Position numbers and translations under genes: made by a program. A stretch of DNA of 64,000 nucleotides from Ephemerocybe angulata. Taxonomy: Eukaryota > Basidiomycota > Agaricomycetes > Agaricales > Psathyrellaceae. The notes beneath the pieces are model-generated. The model was not told the origin of the DNA. It did no database searches and saw nothing but the letters and a program-made list of their open reading frames with translations. Shown here piece after piece: positions 21,996-33,832 of the stretch; the stretch's first letter is position 1, and each line of letters begins with the position of its first letter. The DNA lies in assembly GCA_013368325.1 (NCBI GenBank), contig JAACJK010000219.1, positions 1,364,001-1,428,000 of the forward strand, in the 5' to 3' direction.

Positions 21996-23743
21996 TTACC
22001 CATTTGCGCCGTTCGTCGCCCATTTCAGGCATATCTTCAGGGCTAGAAGGACATGTCGTAAGGATCTCGTCCATGCTTCTTCCTGATTGAACTGAAGCTT
22101 CACGGAAACATCTCCGATCTTATCCTTGACAATCCTGGCGATACTCAAGGAGATCAGTACCCAAAGCCAGCCCCTGGGATAAAAGGGACGAACTGGTGAG
22201 GGAAATCCACGTTCGAGTCTTGAGACTTTATGTGGTCCATCAGGTGCTTGAGGCAATCCAGGAAAGCGACCATGGCAATGTCGAACCGTCGGTTATGAAG
22301 AAGTCGACCAAAGTGCAAATCCCCCGATCCATAGAGCTCGTAACTTGCTTTGTCCCCGGTCGTCTTTTCGATCCTAGAGAATGACCCCATAGGTACTAGG
22401 CGATAGCTGTCAAGAATCAGTCAGCAGGCAGCCACAACGTGAGTCCGAAGGTGGTGACCCACTTCTCAAATGTGTAATCCAGCTTCCTGGCAATGATGTA
22501 TAACAAAAGTAATGTCTGTCCCCACGCAGCATTGATTTCGGCCCATTCGACCTAAAAATGCCTGGTCAAAGGATTTCCGGAAGGAGAAAGCTGGCCAGAC
22601 TTACAGGAACACCAGGAACACGGCCAAGGCGCAGGCCATTGATTGTGCCAAAGACGCCATCATGTCCAATACAGAACGCATCGTTATACACATTTGTCTT
22701 CTCCAGACGTTCCAAGGTGGCGGAATCAGCAGCATACGCCGCGCGGAGGGTGGCCAGCTGGGCATTCTGTTGCTCGACGGCGAGCAGCTGATCATTGTGG
22801 GACCTCCAGAATCTGTCCGCCAATCAACATCAGCCCGATGGTATGGAAAGCCGAACAGGATAGACTGACTCTGCTTCCTCAGCCTCCAAAGCTTTCTCAT
22901 CAAGCTCCAGCAGCCTGAGCTCTTCGTCTAGTTGCTCACGCTCCCGTTCAGCTTCACGAAGCTGATCAATCGCCACCTGTTCTTCCTGCCTAAGCTTGTC
23001 AATCTTCTTCAAAGCTTCCTCCTTCGTCATCCCTTGAGCCTCCCTTTCCCGCTCTTTCCTAACCTCCTTCTCAAAGGCGATATAGCCATCCCGCTCTTTC
23101 TTCGTCTCATCTAGTTGCTTTCGAAGGTTGGTTAGCAAGATCTGTGTACACTCTGCGCACAGTGGGTGATCAATTTCCGTCCTCGTGGATAACAGGTTGA
23201 ACAAACGCGCTGTTGAGCGCAGATGGTGTGAGAGAGGCGACGGATTCTCCGGCTCAGGTTCCATCTGTTTCTGGGGAGGTGGGGTCGGCGCAGCGTTTGC
23301 CTCGCTCCTAGATTTAGGGGTATGCTTCTTCGACCTCGTCGGAGACGATGGTTGCGGGGGTATTGTGCGTATGACGCTATCCTGCAGGACGATGAAAGAC
23401 TCATTTGGCAGAGGCCCAGGGGAGGTCTTCTGTGGCTGCTTCCCTTGGGCGCGAGGAGACAGAGGTGGTTGTTCAGGGTTAGTAGGCACAGTAGATAGTT
23501 TCGTTTTCTGCCAGGTCGACTTTGAGGGTAGTGGCTCCGGTCGGTACGACTCTCCCGATGACTGCGCGTAGGACGCTGAAGATGAAGGCAAAGTCGCAGA
23601 AATCATGTCATACGCCGATGGCGCCAAATCAACCAAGGAGGCATCTAGCTACTAGCATGTCAAAAATTCTCGCCGTTTATATGCATAGGAGCACATACCT
23701 GCAACGGCTCTTTACATTGCTGGCATACAAGTCCAAAACTCAT
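21996..23743 (-). CDS. ATG6: Autophagy protein Atg6/Vps30 (Beclin 1)
   Basis: Exon 1 starts [15 protein letters not shown] at 23743 and holds the first CxxC pair. The next exon has a disordered Ser/Pro-rich region with the BH3-like segment [10 protein letters not shown], then the second pair [11 protein letters not shown], then a strong coiled coil (about 100 residues, [21 protein letters not shown] onward). The BARA/evolutionarily conserved domain follows: [75 protein letters not shown], and the end [21 protein letters not shown] is at 21998-21996. Atg6 is a subunit of the Vps34 phosphatidylinositol 3-kinase complexes in autophagy and vacuolar sorting. Family domain order is complete. Confidence 0.94.
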
Positions 23744-24790
23744 CGTGGACGCTATGGTCGGTGATGCGAACGAAGCAGCAGCTTGCCAATCCCTTGTTAC
23801 AGTGCGGTTGAGACGGCCCGCGATTTGATGGCAACTTGTGGCAACCGCGCCTAACCGCGCGCGCTTGACCGACATTTCTTTCTCAACCACTACAGCCTCT
23901 GTCGAACCTTGCTATTTCTGTATCGCGGCTGGAGAACTCTCTGCATTCGAACTGGAGACACTAGCGTATACCTAATCAGCGGGCAGGCTGGCTAGAACGC
24001 ATTATGCATCAGTTCGCCCGCTCGATAACCCTGAAGCTCTGTTGTTCCCGAGTTTCTTAGAGGCTATCGACAATGCAATTTAAACGACCCGCCCGTATGC
24101 CGGATTACCGTCAGAACCTCAAACCAATGATCTAGGCCCTAACTTCGCATGCGGCTTTCGGACGACAAACGCCAATAGTTCTACTCAAGTTCTCTCTAAG
24201 AACCGCGCTACAGGGTGTGGATCATAGGTCATATTACTCGCCGGGTTACTACTGCGTGAAGACGGATGTACTGGCTCTAAAAAAAGACTGGGTGTGGGCT
24301 TACATCTCCCGTACAGCAAACTTAATGTAAGTAGCCAGCCTTGACCCCAGGGGCGTGTCAATGCACTTCTTCAGTTCGGGAGCTTGCATCCGCAGCCTCA
24401 GTCTTCGGGAGTGGATCTATGGAGTCTGCATAGCCAATGGGATCTTCGATGGATGGATTTCTACCGTTCTTTCGAGAAGCTGGGCTTGCGTTATTTAATA
24501 TCCACCCCGAAACCTTCAGCTTCAGCACGCGGATCGGCACCAAGATCGTTCCATGGCTTTAGGAATTCGGTGGTCTGAATTGGGCCCATGAGACGGAGAA
24601 TACACCGGCTCAGGAGATAGACGTCATCCCCTAGACTCACGCTTGCTATTCTTGCGGACTACTTGCTTCGTCGGGCACTCCAGGGTATTTAGGTTCATGA
24701 GGTAACGGTGCCGTGCTGACCTCTAAAGCCCCCTTCCTCTTTGCCCTCCAAGGACGAATACGCGCTTCTCTCTACGATCATACCACCCAA
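23744..24790. other. Divergent intergenic region ATG6 / caspase-like gene
   Basis: About 1.05 kb between two divergent start codons. Only short, unrecognised open stretches occur (for example a 61-codon one at 24358-24543, minus strand). I see no repeat, tRNA or clear core promoter motif. Confidence 0.5.
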
Positions 24791-26817
24791 ATGTTCAGCG
24801 CGGTGAGTACATGTTTGTGGCATGCCCAACTTCTTTCTAATTGGCGCCGAACTAGTCTCCCTCTCCTATCTTTGCCCTGGTCATTGGCATTGACAGCTAC
24901 AAATCTGGTGGCATTTGGAACCTCCATTCATGCGTCGACGACGCTGAACGAATTCGACGGTGGCTGCTTCACGACCTCGACGTTCCTAAGGAGCAGATTT
25001 GTCTGCTCACGGACAGTCATGCTACGAAGGAGAATATTGAGAATGCGTTCATGGACCACCTCGTCAACAACCCTTCCATTCAGCCCGACGACGCCATCCT
25101 CATCTTCTTTGCCGGCCATGGAAGTCGCATAAACGCGCCTAGGGACTGGTACCATGGCGTCAGGAAGCCTAGGACCGTCGAGGTGCTCTGCACCTACGAT
25201 TTCGATTCTAGAGACGATCACGGACGCGTTGCCGGCATATCCGATCGGTCGATGCACGCTATGCTGAAGCAATTAGCTGAAGTGAAAGGCGACAATATCA
25301 GCCTCGTTCTTGATTGCTGCTTCTCCCCATCACAGACCCCAGAAAACATCCGGGAGCGTAGCAGAACCAGATGGACGCCTCCAATCAAGACGGTTCCGGA
25401 AGACCTCTACCGTGGCCTATGGCCAGGTGCCCGAGCCATTCCTCAGCACTCGCAGTTTGGGTTCATCGAGCCCAGCCCCACCACGCATGTCGTCATTGCA
25501 GCATGCTCTCCTGGCCATATCGCAGTCGAAGGGAAGGAGGGCGGCAGGTTCACTGCGAACTTCTTGCATGCTGTCTCAAGCTCTACGCTTCATCAGACGA
25601 GCTACGCACAGCTGATAGAGAGCATGAATCGACATGCTGTAGACGGTAGCCAAATCGCCGTATGTCTGGGGAAAAACAAGAGCCGTGTCCTGTTTAACGA
25701 CCTCCCTTTCGTTGTCGATCCCCAGTTTGTTTCCATTGGCTCCGGGAGGGGTGACCTTCGCGTCGAAGCGGGTTCGATCCACGGTGTTGTCGAAGGCAGC
25801 GAATTTTCAATCCACTCCCACAACTATCGTTGCTCCAAAAATCCCTCATTCGCCGTCGCGGTTGTTGTCCAGACCCATTCTACGTGGAGCCTGGCGCGAA
25901 TCAAGTCTCAGGACTCTTACGTCCCAAGGACATGTTGGGGACGTATTATGCGATGGAACAACCCCAATCCATTTACCGTCATCGTCAAGTCCTCCGTCGC
26001 AACTCTCGCAAAGGGTTGGAAACTCAAGAAGGACTTCCCCATTGGCTCTTCTAGGACCATGAAGGCCACCGGCATCACAGTACGACGAGTGAAGACGGAG
26101 GACCCAGCGGACATCTCTCTGACTATACACCGAAGGAACATTGCTGTGGAACGCTTGGACACTATCGTTGGCAAGCTAGGGGAGCGCGTGGTATGGCTTC
26201 CAGAGCTGAATCCCATCAAGGTCATCAACGATGCGGCTCGGTTCAATCTGCACCTTTCACACAACAACCCATCGAAACCTTTGGAGAAAGCCACGCGGGT
26301 GGAAGTCTTCAACATCGATGCGGACACTTTGACCAAAGTAGGAGGCAATCTTCTTCGAGACGGCAGAGCGGTGATTCATTCCAACTATAATGCTATGTTT
26401 ACAGTGACCCTCGGGAATTCGTCCAACCTCGACCTCTGGCCTTACCTCGTATCTATGGACCCAAGCAATTATAGTGCCCACATTATTTATCCCAACGCCG
26501 ACGCCGAAGAGGACGAACACTGTTCCCCTCTCCCCGCTGGCGGGACAATGGAGATCGCCGCTAATTGGTACGAGCCCAGCGGCGCAAATCAGCCGGTAAA
26601 CGCAGGATTTCTCAAGATCTACCTTTCGTCGACATCGGTATCCTTGAACAATCTGTTCAAACAGGGGGCGGTGCCACCTGTGACACTCGAACCACCTGCA
26701 CGTTCCTCTATCTTTATGGACGCCGACTCTGTCGCGTCTTCCTGCCACACTCGCCAGACCCTCCGGCATATATGGGATACTGTTACATTGCACATCTCGT
26801 TCGTTCGTCAAATTTAA
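24791..26817 (+). CDS. Caspase-fold (peptidase C14-type) protein
   Basis: Exon 1 encodes only MFSA, then comes a 53-nt intron (branch CTAAT). Exon 2 begins SPSPIFALVIGIDSYKSG, the first strand of a caspase fold. The p20-like core has CVDDAERIRRWLL, then AILIFFAGHGS with the catalytic His in GHG, then ISLVLDCCFSPSQ with the candidate catalytic Cys. The usual metacaspase D-C-C-H-S-G signature is changed after the cysteines to F-S-P-S. The C-terminal ~400 residues form a domain I do not recognise, with beta-rich segments and Trp-rich motifs. Related caspase-domain proteins are numerous in mushroom-forming fungi; some act in cell death, but a role here is inference. The whole 588-codon second exon is uninterrupted. 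Confidence 0.82.
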
Positions 26818-27314
26818 CTTTGGGATATTCACTCGAAATTGCGTTGCTTATGGGAGCGCTAATATCATTATTTATCTATGTATCAGATCCTTAGCTACTC
26901 CTATGTTTTACTCTTGTCATCTACTATGCACTTATGCTTATCGTGACCTTTCTTCCTTGCGATCCCTGCCTATCCTTGCCCGGGGCGTGACTCGAACGAC
27001 CTGAGCGTCCTCTACGCGCTGTCCTCCGGTCCGACTGGCTATCTCCGTCAGCGACCACCATGCACGGTACAGCTACACACCAAGATATTTTTCAAAAGGC
27101 TCGAGAGTAGCGGGCTCTGCGGCGTCAGCGGCGCTGTTGGCGTTATGTGACAGGGTCACAACATGTGAACAGGCACGTGGATTTCATAACGCGTCGCGCT
27201 CGTCACGCTTGACCGTAATTGCGTTTCCGAACTTGCTCTGAACCAACGTGCTGTGACTTGGGCGCTTTCATGCTTTCTATGCAACCGCATCTGTCATGAA
27301 TCTGAAGCTTGACG
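26818..27314. other. Intergenic stretch before polymerase kappa
   Basis: 497 bp between tandem rightward genes. A stretch at 26975-27065 looks superficially tRNA-like on the minus strand but its T-stem does not pair. No other feature was found. Confidence 0.45.
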
Positions 27315-30087
27315 ATGGCCCCGGAAGATGCACCCGAACCCTCTCAACAAACGGATAGCTTGCTCCGGCGGCTGGCTGGCGCATCGGTTACGAAGGCTGG
27401 GTCAGTACCCAATTAATGTGCTGCTGCATTTAGTACTAAAGTAGATATTCTTCTAGACTCGCACTTGACCAGTCTGAGATCAACCGTATCATAGCGGAGG
27501 CGTCTAAAGGCTCGAAGTTCTACGAAGTAAGGGCAGTCTTAGCGAGCGCAGTTTGGACCTGCTTGCTCAATTTGGTTGAGTAGAACGAGAAGCGCAAGGA
27601 TAAAGACCTCACAGAACGGATAGAAAAGCTTTTGAAGCATAGGGATGAGGTGCTGAAAGGCGTTGACATCCGTGAGTCGACTTGATTACTTCCATGTGCA
27701 CAATCTAAACGCTGGAGCGCCAGCTAAAATAGAGGCGCATGTCGACCAGATGGTACGTCGTTCGAGAGCTAGCATGGCGCGGACAGAAACCTGAATTCAA
27801 CAGGTTGAGAAGATGGAGTCGGAAAGAGATTTGACTCAATCCATTGTGCACGTCGATATGGATGCATTCTACGCAGTATGTCCCCGTGGGCTCGACGCAA
27901 GTTGACCTCATGCCAATTCTTGGCCAATTCTATTCACAGAGCGTCGAGCTGCTACACAACCCCGGTTTGAAGGACAAGGCTTTTGGTGTGAGTGCCAGCA
28001 TCTCAACGGAGAAGGTCTCTTTGTAACGCGTGAGATAGGTTGGAAGAGGTGTTCTAACAACCGCATCGTACGAGGCCCGGAAGTTCGGTGTTCGATCTGG
28101 CATGGCAAGTAAGTTGTACCGGGCTAATGAAATTGAGTTTACAATTGAGACACCTCCTCATCAAGCCTTTGTCGCCAAGAAATTGTGCCCACACCTGATA
28201 ATCGTCTCGAACCACTTCCACCTTTACTCAGAAATGTCGCATCGAGTCATGGACATCTTCTCTCGATATGATGACAATATGTGCCCCGCTGGTACCGATG
28301 AAGCTTATCTAAAGTAAGTCCTGTCACGTAACCTCCAAATCGTACTACTCCTGATTCTGTTTTACCAGTATCACCCAGTACTGCGAAGAGCACGCACTCA
28401 CAGTTGAAGAATGCGTCTCGCAGATGCGGCAGGCCGTATTCGACGAGACCAAGCTAACAGTCAGTGCCGGCATAGCTCCAAACAAGGTAGATATACTCTG
28501 CAGTGTATGCATATCGTATTTGCTAAAATGAGTAGATGCTAGCGAAGATTTGCTCCGACAAGGTTCGTCCCTTCCCTAGACTAGAATGCAGAATACTAAA
28601 GGGCGCCCCTTGTATCAGAACAAACCTAACGGCCAATTCAAACTGGACTTTAATTCACAGACTATCAGGAATTTCATGCAAGACCTCTCAATCCGGAAAG
28701 TTCCAGGAATAGGGAAAGTTAATGAACGACTCCTGGAGTCAATAGGAATCCAGGTACGATGCCTAGTATAACTGATTTTACCTCAAAGGCTGACCAACTG
28801 GGAAGAAATGCGGCGACATTTACACTAACCGTGCGCTTATCTCTCTGATGGACAAAGAGTTCGGACTGGTCTTTCTTCTTCGGACGTTCCTTGGGATCGC
28901 CTCCAATGTGGTCCAGCCTCACCTGCGTGAAGAGCGCAAAAGCATTGGTGCGGAACGCACATTTTCGCCTCTTGGCGACGAGGCCAAAATTCTTGCCAAA
29001 TTGGAAGAAGTCGCAGAAGAGTTGGAAAATGACATGGAGCATGAAGGCTGGACTGGGAAAACTGTGACTTTGAAGTTCAAACTAGACACTTATCAAGTGT
29101 TCACGAGGGCCAAGTCGCTAGGGCGGTGGGTTACCAAGAAGGAAGACTTATTCAATGTGGGTCATCGGTCTGTCGCTCATCTCAATATACTGAGAGCCCC
29201 TGTAGATTGGGAAAGAGCTGCTAATCCCCGAGCTCCCTCTCAAGATACGCCTAATTGGGCTTCGAGTGACTAAACTGAAGGATCTTAGAGCACCGGAGAC
29301 TGGTATCAAAAGGGTAGACATACCTTCTTCGTCATTTAGAGGATATGTGAGCTCACTTCATTTCATATGGTATTGCATATAGTTCTTCGGGCAGGTCAAG
29401 CCAAACCAAGACGAAGGCAATGTGAAGAAGAAACAAAAGCTGGAGCATGAGTACCACACAGTCGAAGACGAAGATCCGGTTAACGAAGATTCTATGCCCG
29501 GATTTCACGAACACGACGAAGGCCTCGGGTTTGAGGTATTAGAGGACGAGCCTCATCTCGACGAAGATATTCCGGCTGCTGGGCCATCTAAACCAAAGCC
29601 TCGGCCACCGGTCTCAGCACCGGCATGCTCACCTCCTCTGAACTCGTCAACAGATGTCAAGAGCAGTGGCATCCATGACCCCTTACTCTTGAAGTCGAAA
29701 GAAAAGACCCGCGCAAAGAGTGCTGACCCACACAAGAGCAACACCGCCGACAATCGGGGAATGGCGTTGGAAGCACTACCGAGGACACCCACTAAAGGCA
29801 GCTCGACATTCCTGGAGTGCCCAATCTGTCAAAAGAAGTTGGAAACGGATAACCAGGGATTGAATGCCCACATAGACTTCTGTTTAAGTCGTGGGGCGAT
29901 ATGGGATGCACAAGCCGAGACTGTGGCTGGTACATCCTCGAGCGCGAAGAAAGGGACTAGCTCAAAAGCCAAGAACAAGGACAAGGACAAGAGGGGCGAG
30001 CATTCGAAGAAGGAGGGCAAGGGATCGAAAGTTAAAGATTTCTGGGGCGGGTCGAAAGGCCCTGGGAATAAAGGGCATGCGACATAG
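27315..30087 (+). CDS. POLK: DNA polymerase kappa (Y-family)
   Basis: At least ten exons. The N-terminus MAPEDAPEPSQQTDSLLRRL, then INRIIAEASKGSKFYE, is typical of Pol kappa. A 29-nt exon (AKIEAHVDQM region) precedes the palm motif IVHVDMDAFYA, whose Asp binds metal. GVLTTASYEARKFGVRSGMA is the finger segment. GTDEAYL holds the second catalytic acidic pair. VSAGIAPNKMLAKICSDKN and IRKVPGIGKVNERLL follow, then a little-finger domain. The C-terminus carries a Rad18-type UBZ4 zinc finger (LECPICQKK...LNAHIDFCLSR) for binding ubiquitylated PCNA. It ends in a Lys-rich tail. The enzyme bypasses bulky minor-groove lesions. An in-frame reading after LFNV is an intron (GTGGGT..TGTAG) that leads to IGKELLIPELPLKIRL. 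Confidence 0.93.
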
Positions 30088-30207
30088 CAAGTATGGAAAC
30101 TCACTCAGGACGCAAGGTTAGAAACTTCACCATGGATATCTTACGGCTGCGGTGTAGGATACAGGCGCACGTTTTGAACAAGAATTTCGTTGTTTAAGGC
30201 GAATCTA

Positions 30208-31049
30208 TCATCCTCTATGGAGCTTGAATGATGCCTGTACCCCCTTTCCCTCTTTGATGTCTCTCATACAGAGTTCGTCTATTGCCCTGCCGCGTTCTGC
30301 GAGCTCTATAACCTTCTCTTCGAGTTCCCGTGGTACGCAGACAACCCCATCTTCGTCTGCCACAACCCAGTCCCCAGAGTTTACGGTGACGGCTGGGAAA
30401 AGGCCCTCAGACGCCCCAGACGCGCTGATAGATGAAGGGTATCGAGGGTGGATGGTGAGTGGGACATTGACCTCTGAAGGTCTGGTAAACGGGGTCTGTC
30501 CGACTGTCGAGTGAGATCGCGAGTACACAGGGAAGCCGAGCTCGCGGTGCTCTCCTATGTCCCTGCAGTTCCCAGAGATGACAACGCCAGTGGCACCTCG
30601 TGCAATTGCTCCGGCAGACATGAGCCCTCCCCACACCGCACTCTTCGCCTCTGGAAACCCACGTAAGGACTCCTCAATACGAAGACAGGGGCTTTATTAG
30701 ACGCACCTGGCGGCGCGTCGATGACTACGACGTGGCCCTCCTTTGCCTGGTCCACGAAGTGCCCTCCAGTCAGCTTGGGAGATAGCGTGTCTGAGGCGAG
30801 CACCATCTTCACGGTGTACGCCGGACTGCAGATCTTTCCGGGGGATATCAATTGAATGTCGGGTATGTGTCCTCCATGGGGTATTGACAGCTTGATCAAA
30901 GCGTCGGACAGCTCGCAACTCGAGAACTGGGAAAGACCAGATGTGGTCCTGGTGTTTGAGGTAGAAGACATTCTTCTCGACACAACCCCTAGGCGTATGC
31001 GCGGTATTGGTAAGAGGAGAAGACGACAAGCACTGGCCGTGGAGAACAT
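30208..31049 (-). CDS. RraA-like HMG aldolase / oxaloacetate decarboxylase
   Basis: Two exons joined in phase across a 55-nt intron (PPEAKSAVWGGLMSAGAI). The start MFSTASACRLLLLPIPRIR could target mitochondria; an internal MSSTSN start is possible. The RraA fold is seen in CELSDALIKL, LTGGHFVDQAKEG, VVVIDAPP, ATGVVISGNCRDIGE and the late GDWVVADEDGVVCVP. The Arg-Asp of NCRDIGE is the substrate/metal pair of class II pyruvate aldolases. Yeast YER010C, of the same family, cleaves 4-hydroxy-4-methyl-2-oxoglutarate and decarboxylates oxaloacetate. The stop is only ~120 bp from the converging polymerase kappa stop. Exact substrate unproven. Confidence 0.85.
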
Positions 31050-31211
31050 GGTGGATGTGGGGACAGTGTTGGAGATAAGATTAGATTAGATCGATGCTAG
31101 TCTAACGAAACACAGCTGCAGACTGTATACCTTCCTCCACGATACACTTTCGATCTCCATCTACCCCCCCAAAGACCTCTGCGTCTGCCCAATTCAGCTC
31201 TGTCGTGTCAA
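31050..31211. promoter_or_regulatory. Short divergent promoter
   Basis: Only 162 bp separate the divergent start codons of the RraA-like gene and the TBC gene. The stretch just before the TBC start is C/T-rich (31140-31200). Confidence 0.45.
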
Positions 31212-33506
31212 ATGCCGACCCCGTACTCACCGCCAGCGCGCCCGCACAGCAACATGCTCGGGATTTTGCACCCAACTTCGACCCACTTCAACCGGAGCAC
31301 GAGTTCCACGATGGGCTCGTACATGGATGCATCTTGGGCAGAGGACGATGCCTGGGACTCTGCGTCAGACTCGGAGTCCCCAAAACGGCCGTCGACACTG
31401 ACCACTACGCTGTCGAGTGGGCCAATATCCGTGGTCCGGGCGGCGTCATCGTCGTCCACTGCACACAACACCGGGGGCAGCGGCCACACCACGCCATATA
31501 CGTCAGGGACACGACCTGTGCCCGTGGTCCGCAAGCACCAGAATCAGCAGCAGTTCAGCCAGTCATCGCCTTCTAACAATTCTTCGTCTTCTTCCAATTT
31601 GGCATTCTCTTATACCCATCTCAATGCTCCAGACCCAAGCTCCTATCCGCCCAAGCGAGAGCTGCTTATGGCTTCAGAAAAGCCGGACACTGAGGATACA
31701 TCCGATGGCATACCCATGACGAACGCCACGTCGACAGCTGCTAGCGTTACTTCGCAGAAAGGCGACTGGACAATCGTGCAGACAGAAGACCCACAGCGCG
31801 AAGGAAGATACCCCGAGGAGGACAGTGATATTATGATTGTCGGTGATATGGAAGGCCTCGACCTCTCTGGCTCACTATTGAGCATCGATGAAAGCATCAT
31901 TGCAGAGAATCGGTTTAAGTCGAAGGAAAGGAACGAGGCTATTCAGAAAATCAGGAAGGATGCGTTGGAAATCGTCGCAGGTATGTTACAGCACTACTGT
32001 CATTTTGGAAGTTATCGTAACGGAGACGTCTAGATCCTCTACAGGGTATCCGAAATTATAGAAGACGGAGACCTTCACCCTCACCTACTCCTTCCATACC
32101 CACGTCCTCCTCGAACTCCGGCATTCCTATCCACATCCAATCTACCCATTCGCGCGAGAAATCAGAAAAGCTTATGCGTGAACGTTCAATACGATCTAAC
32201 CGCAAAGCCAAATTCATCGAATGCTTGTCGAGTAGGGACGTTAACATCAATGAGCTCAGAAAGCTCGCTTGGGCAGGGATACCGACGGAGCTTAGACCTA
32301 TGGCTTGGCAACTTCTACTTGTGAGTGAACTTCTCATTTGCTATGAACAAACTAAACTGTTCTTTAAGGGTTATATGCCGCTTGCATCGCCATCCCGTTC
32401 AAGTACTTTGGCTCGTAAACGTGCGGAATACCACTCAATGGTTGAAACTACTTTTGCACGGGGAAAAGAAGGCCTCGACCAGCAAATATGGCACCAAATC
32501 GAGATTGATGTTCCCCGCACAAGGCCGGGTGTACGGCTCTGGATGCTCGATGCTACACAGAGGGTACGTCTCCTCAAAAGACGCCCTATATTTCAAACCA
32601 GAACATAATAGACGAACCCACGCGTATATTTTAGTGCCTTGAACGGATACTGTATGTTTGGGCTATCCGACATCCTGCGAGCGGGTATGTCCAAGGTATC
32701 AACGACCTTGTAACGCCGTTCTTCCAGGTCTTCATGTCCGCATACATCGGTCCGTACAACCTTCCCGTAGTGGTTGATATTAACTGACCGTACAAAAAGA
32801 CGAGGATCCCGAGAACTTCGACCCGGCACTGCTACCTAAATCGGTGGTAGACGCCATTGAGGCAGACTCCTTTTGGTGTCTTTCAAGACTGTTGGATGGC
32901 ATCCAGGATAACTACATTTCGGCACAGCCTGGAATCCACCGCAGCGTAAAGAGAATGCAAGAACTTGTCGCTCGCATCGATCGTATGTTGTTCAACTCCT
33001 CGCCCATCGGTAGCAGTTCAACTCACAGAGCACGTCTTGCAGCTTCACTTTCCTCACATCTGGAAGCCCAGAACGTGGAATTTATGCAATTCGCATTTAG
33101 GTGGATGAATTGCCTCCTAATGCGCGAAATCAGCGTTCAGAATACGATTAGAATGTGGGATACATATCTAGTAGGGTTTTTAATATGTTCTTTCCGGGGA
33201 CGGAGTCTAACCTAACTTGACTAACAGGCTGAAGGCACAGACGCCTTTTCCCAATTCCACCTCTACGTCTGCTGCGCGTTCCTCGTGAGATGGAGCGATC
33301 AACTAAAGCACAAGGACTTCCAGGTTCGTACTACATGTCCTCGTTCTCCGTTGCGGACAAGTAACTGTGTGCAGGATATTATCATCTTTCTTCAATCATT
33401 ACCGACCCAGGGCTGGGGCGACCACGAGATTGAGATGCTCCTGAGCGAGGCCTTCGTCCTCAATGCGACATGGCAGAACGCTCAAAGTCATTTTAACGGT
33501 AGATAA
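31212..33506 (+). CDS. GYP1: TBC-domain Rab GTPase-activating protein, Gyp1/TBC1D22 type
   Basis: The N-terminal ~250 residues are disordered and Ser-rich, followed by the short helical ERNEAIQKIRKDALEIVAG. The TBC domain starts at RKAKFIECLSSRDVNINEL. Family signatures are LRKLAWAGIPTELRPMAWQL, the arginine-finger motif IEIDVPRTRPG, RILYVWAIRHPASG, and the glutamine-finger motif GYVQGINDLVTPFFQV. C-terminal segments include FMQFAFRWMNCLLMREIS and DIIIFLQSLPTQGWGD. The stop is TAA at 33504-33506. Both catalytic fingers (R and Q) are present, so it should be active. In yeast Gyp1 acts on Ypt1 at the Golgi. Six or more short introns. Confidence 0.92.
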
Positions 33507-33832
33507 TGAGCGTGGATAAGGCTAAGCTACAATAATAGTGACTGAAGCGAAAATCAGGGGCGCGGGCGAGGACCCCGCAACATACGTTGCATTGATACCC
33601 TTCATTTATGTGTATAACAGCAGCAGGCCTCAACGTCAAAGGTGCCCTTGTCATAAATCAACATCTAGGTACTAGGAGCAGGGGCGGAAATAGATGGAGA
33701 TGGCCGTTCCTGAGTTTCCCTGTCGTACCTCTACTAGATTCTGAGGAACAAAGGGAGGGAATGTATGGGATTACGATGAAATATAGATGTGAACGAGCAT
33801 AGAAAGCAGATGCGACATGGAATCAAAGCAGC
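33507..33832. other. Convergent 3' region
   Basis: 326 bp between the converging TBC and nucleoporin genes. Nothing beyond presumed 3' UTRs is visible. Confidence 0.5.

Noticed and set aside
26975..27065. tRNA-like stretch on the minus strand (GGTCGTTCGAGTC and an AGCCAGTCGGAC box)
   Set aside because: The T-stem has only two of five possible pairs and no acceptor stem or anticodon arm could be drawn.
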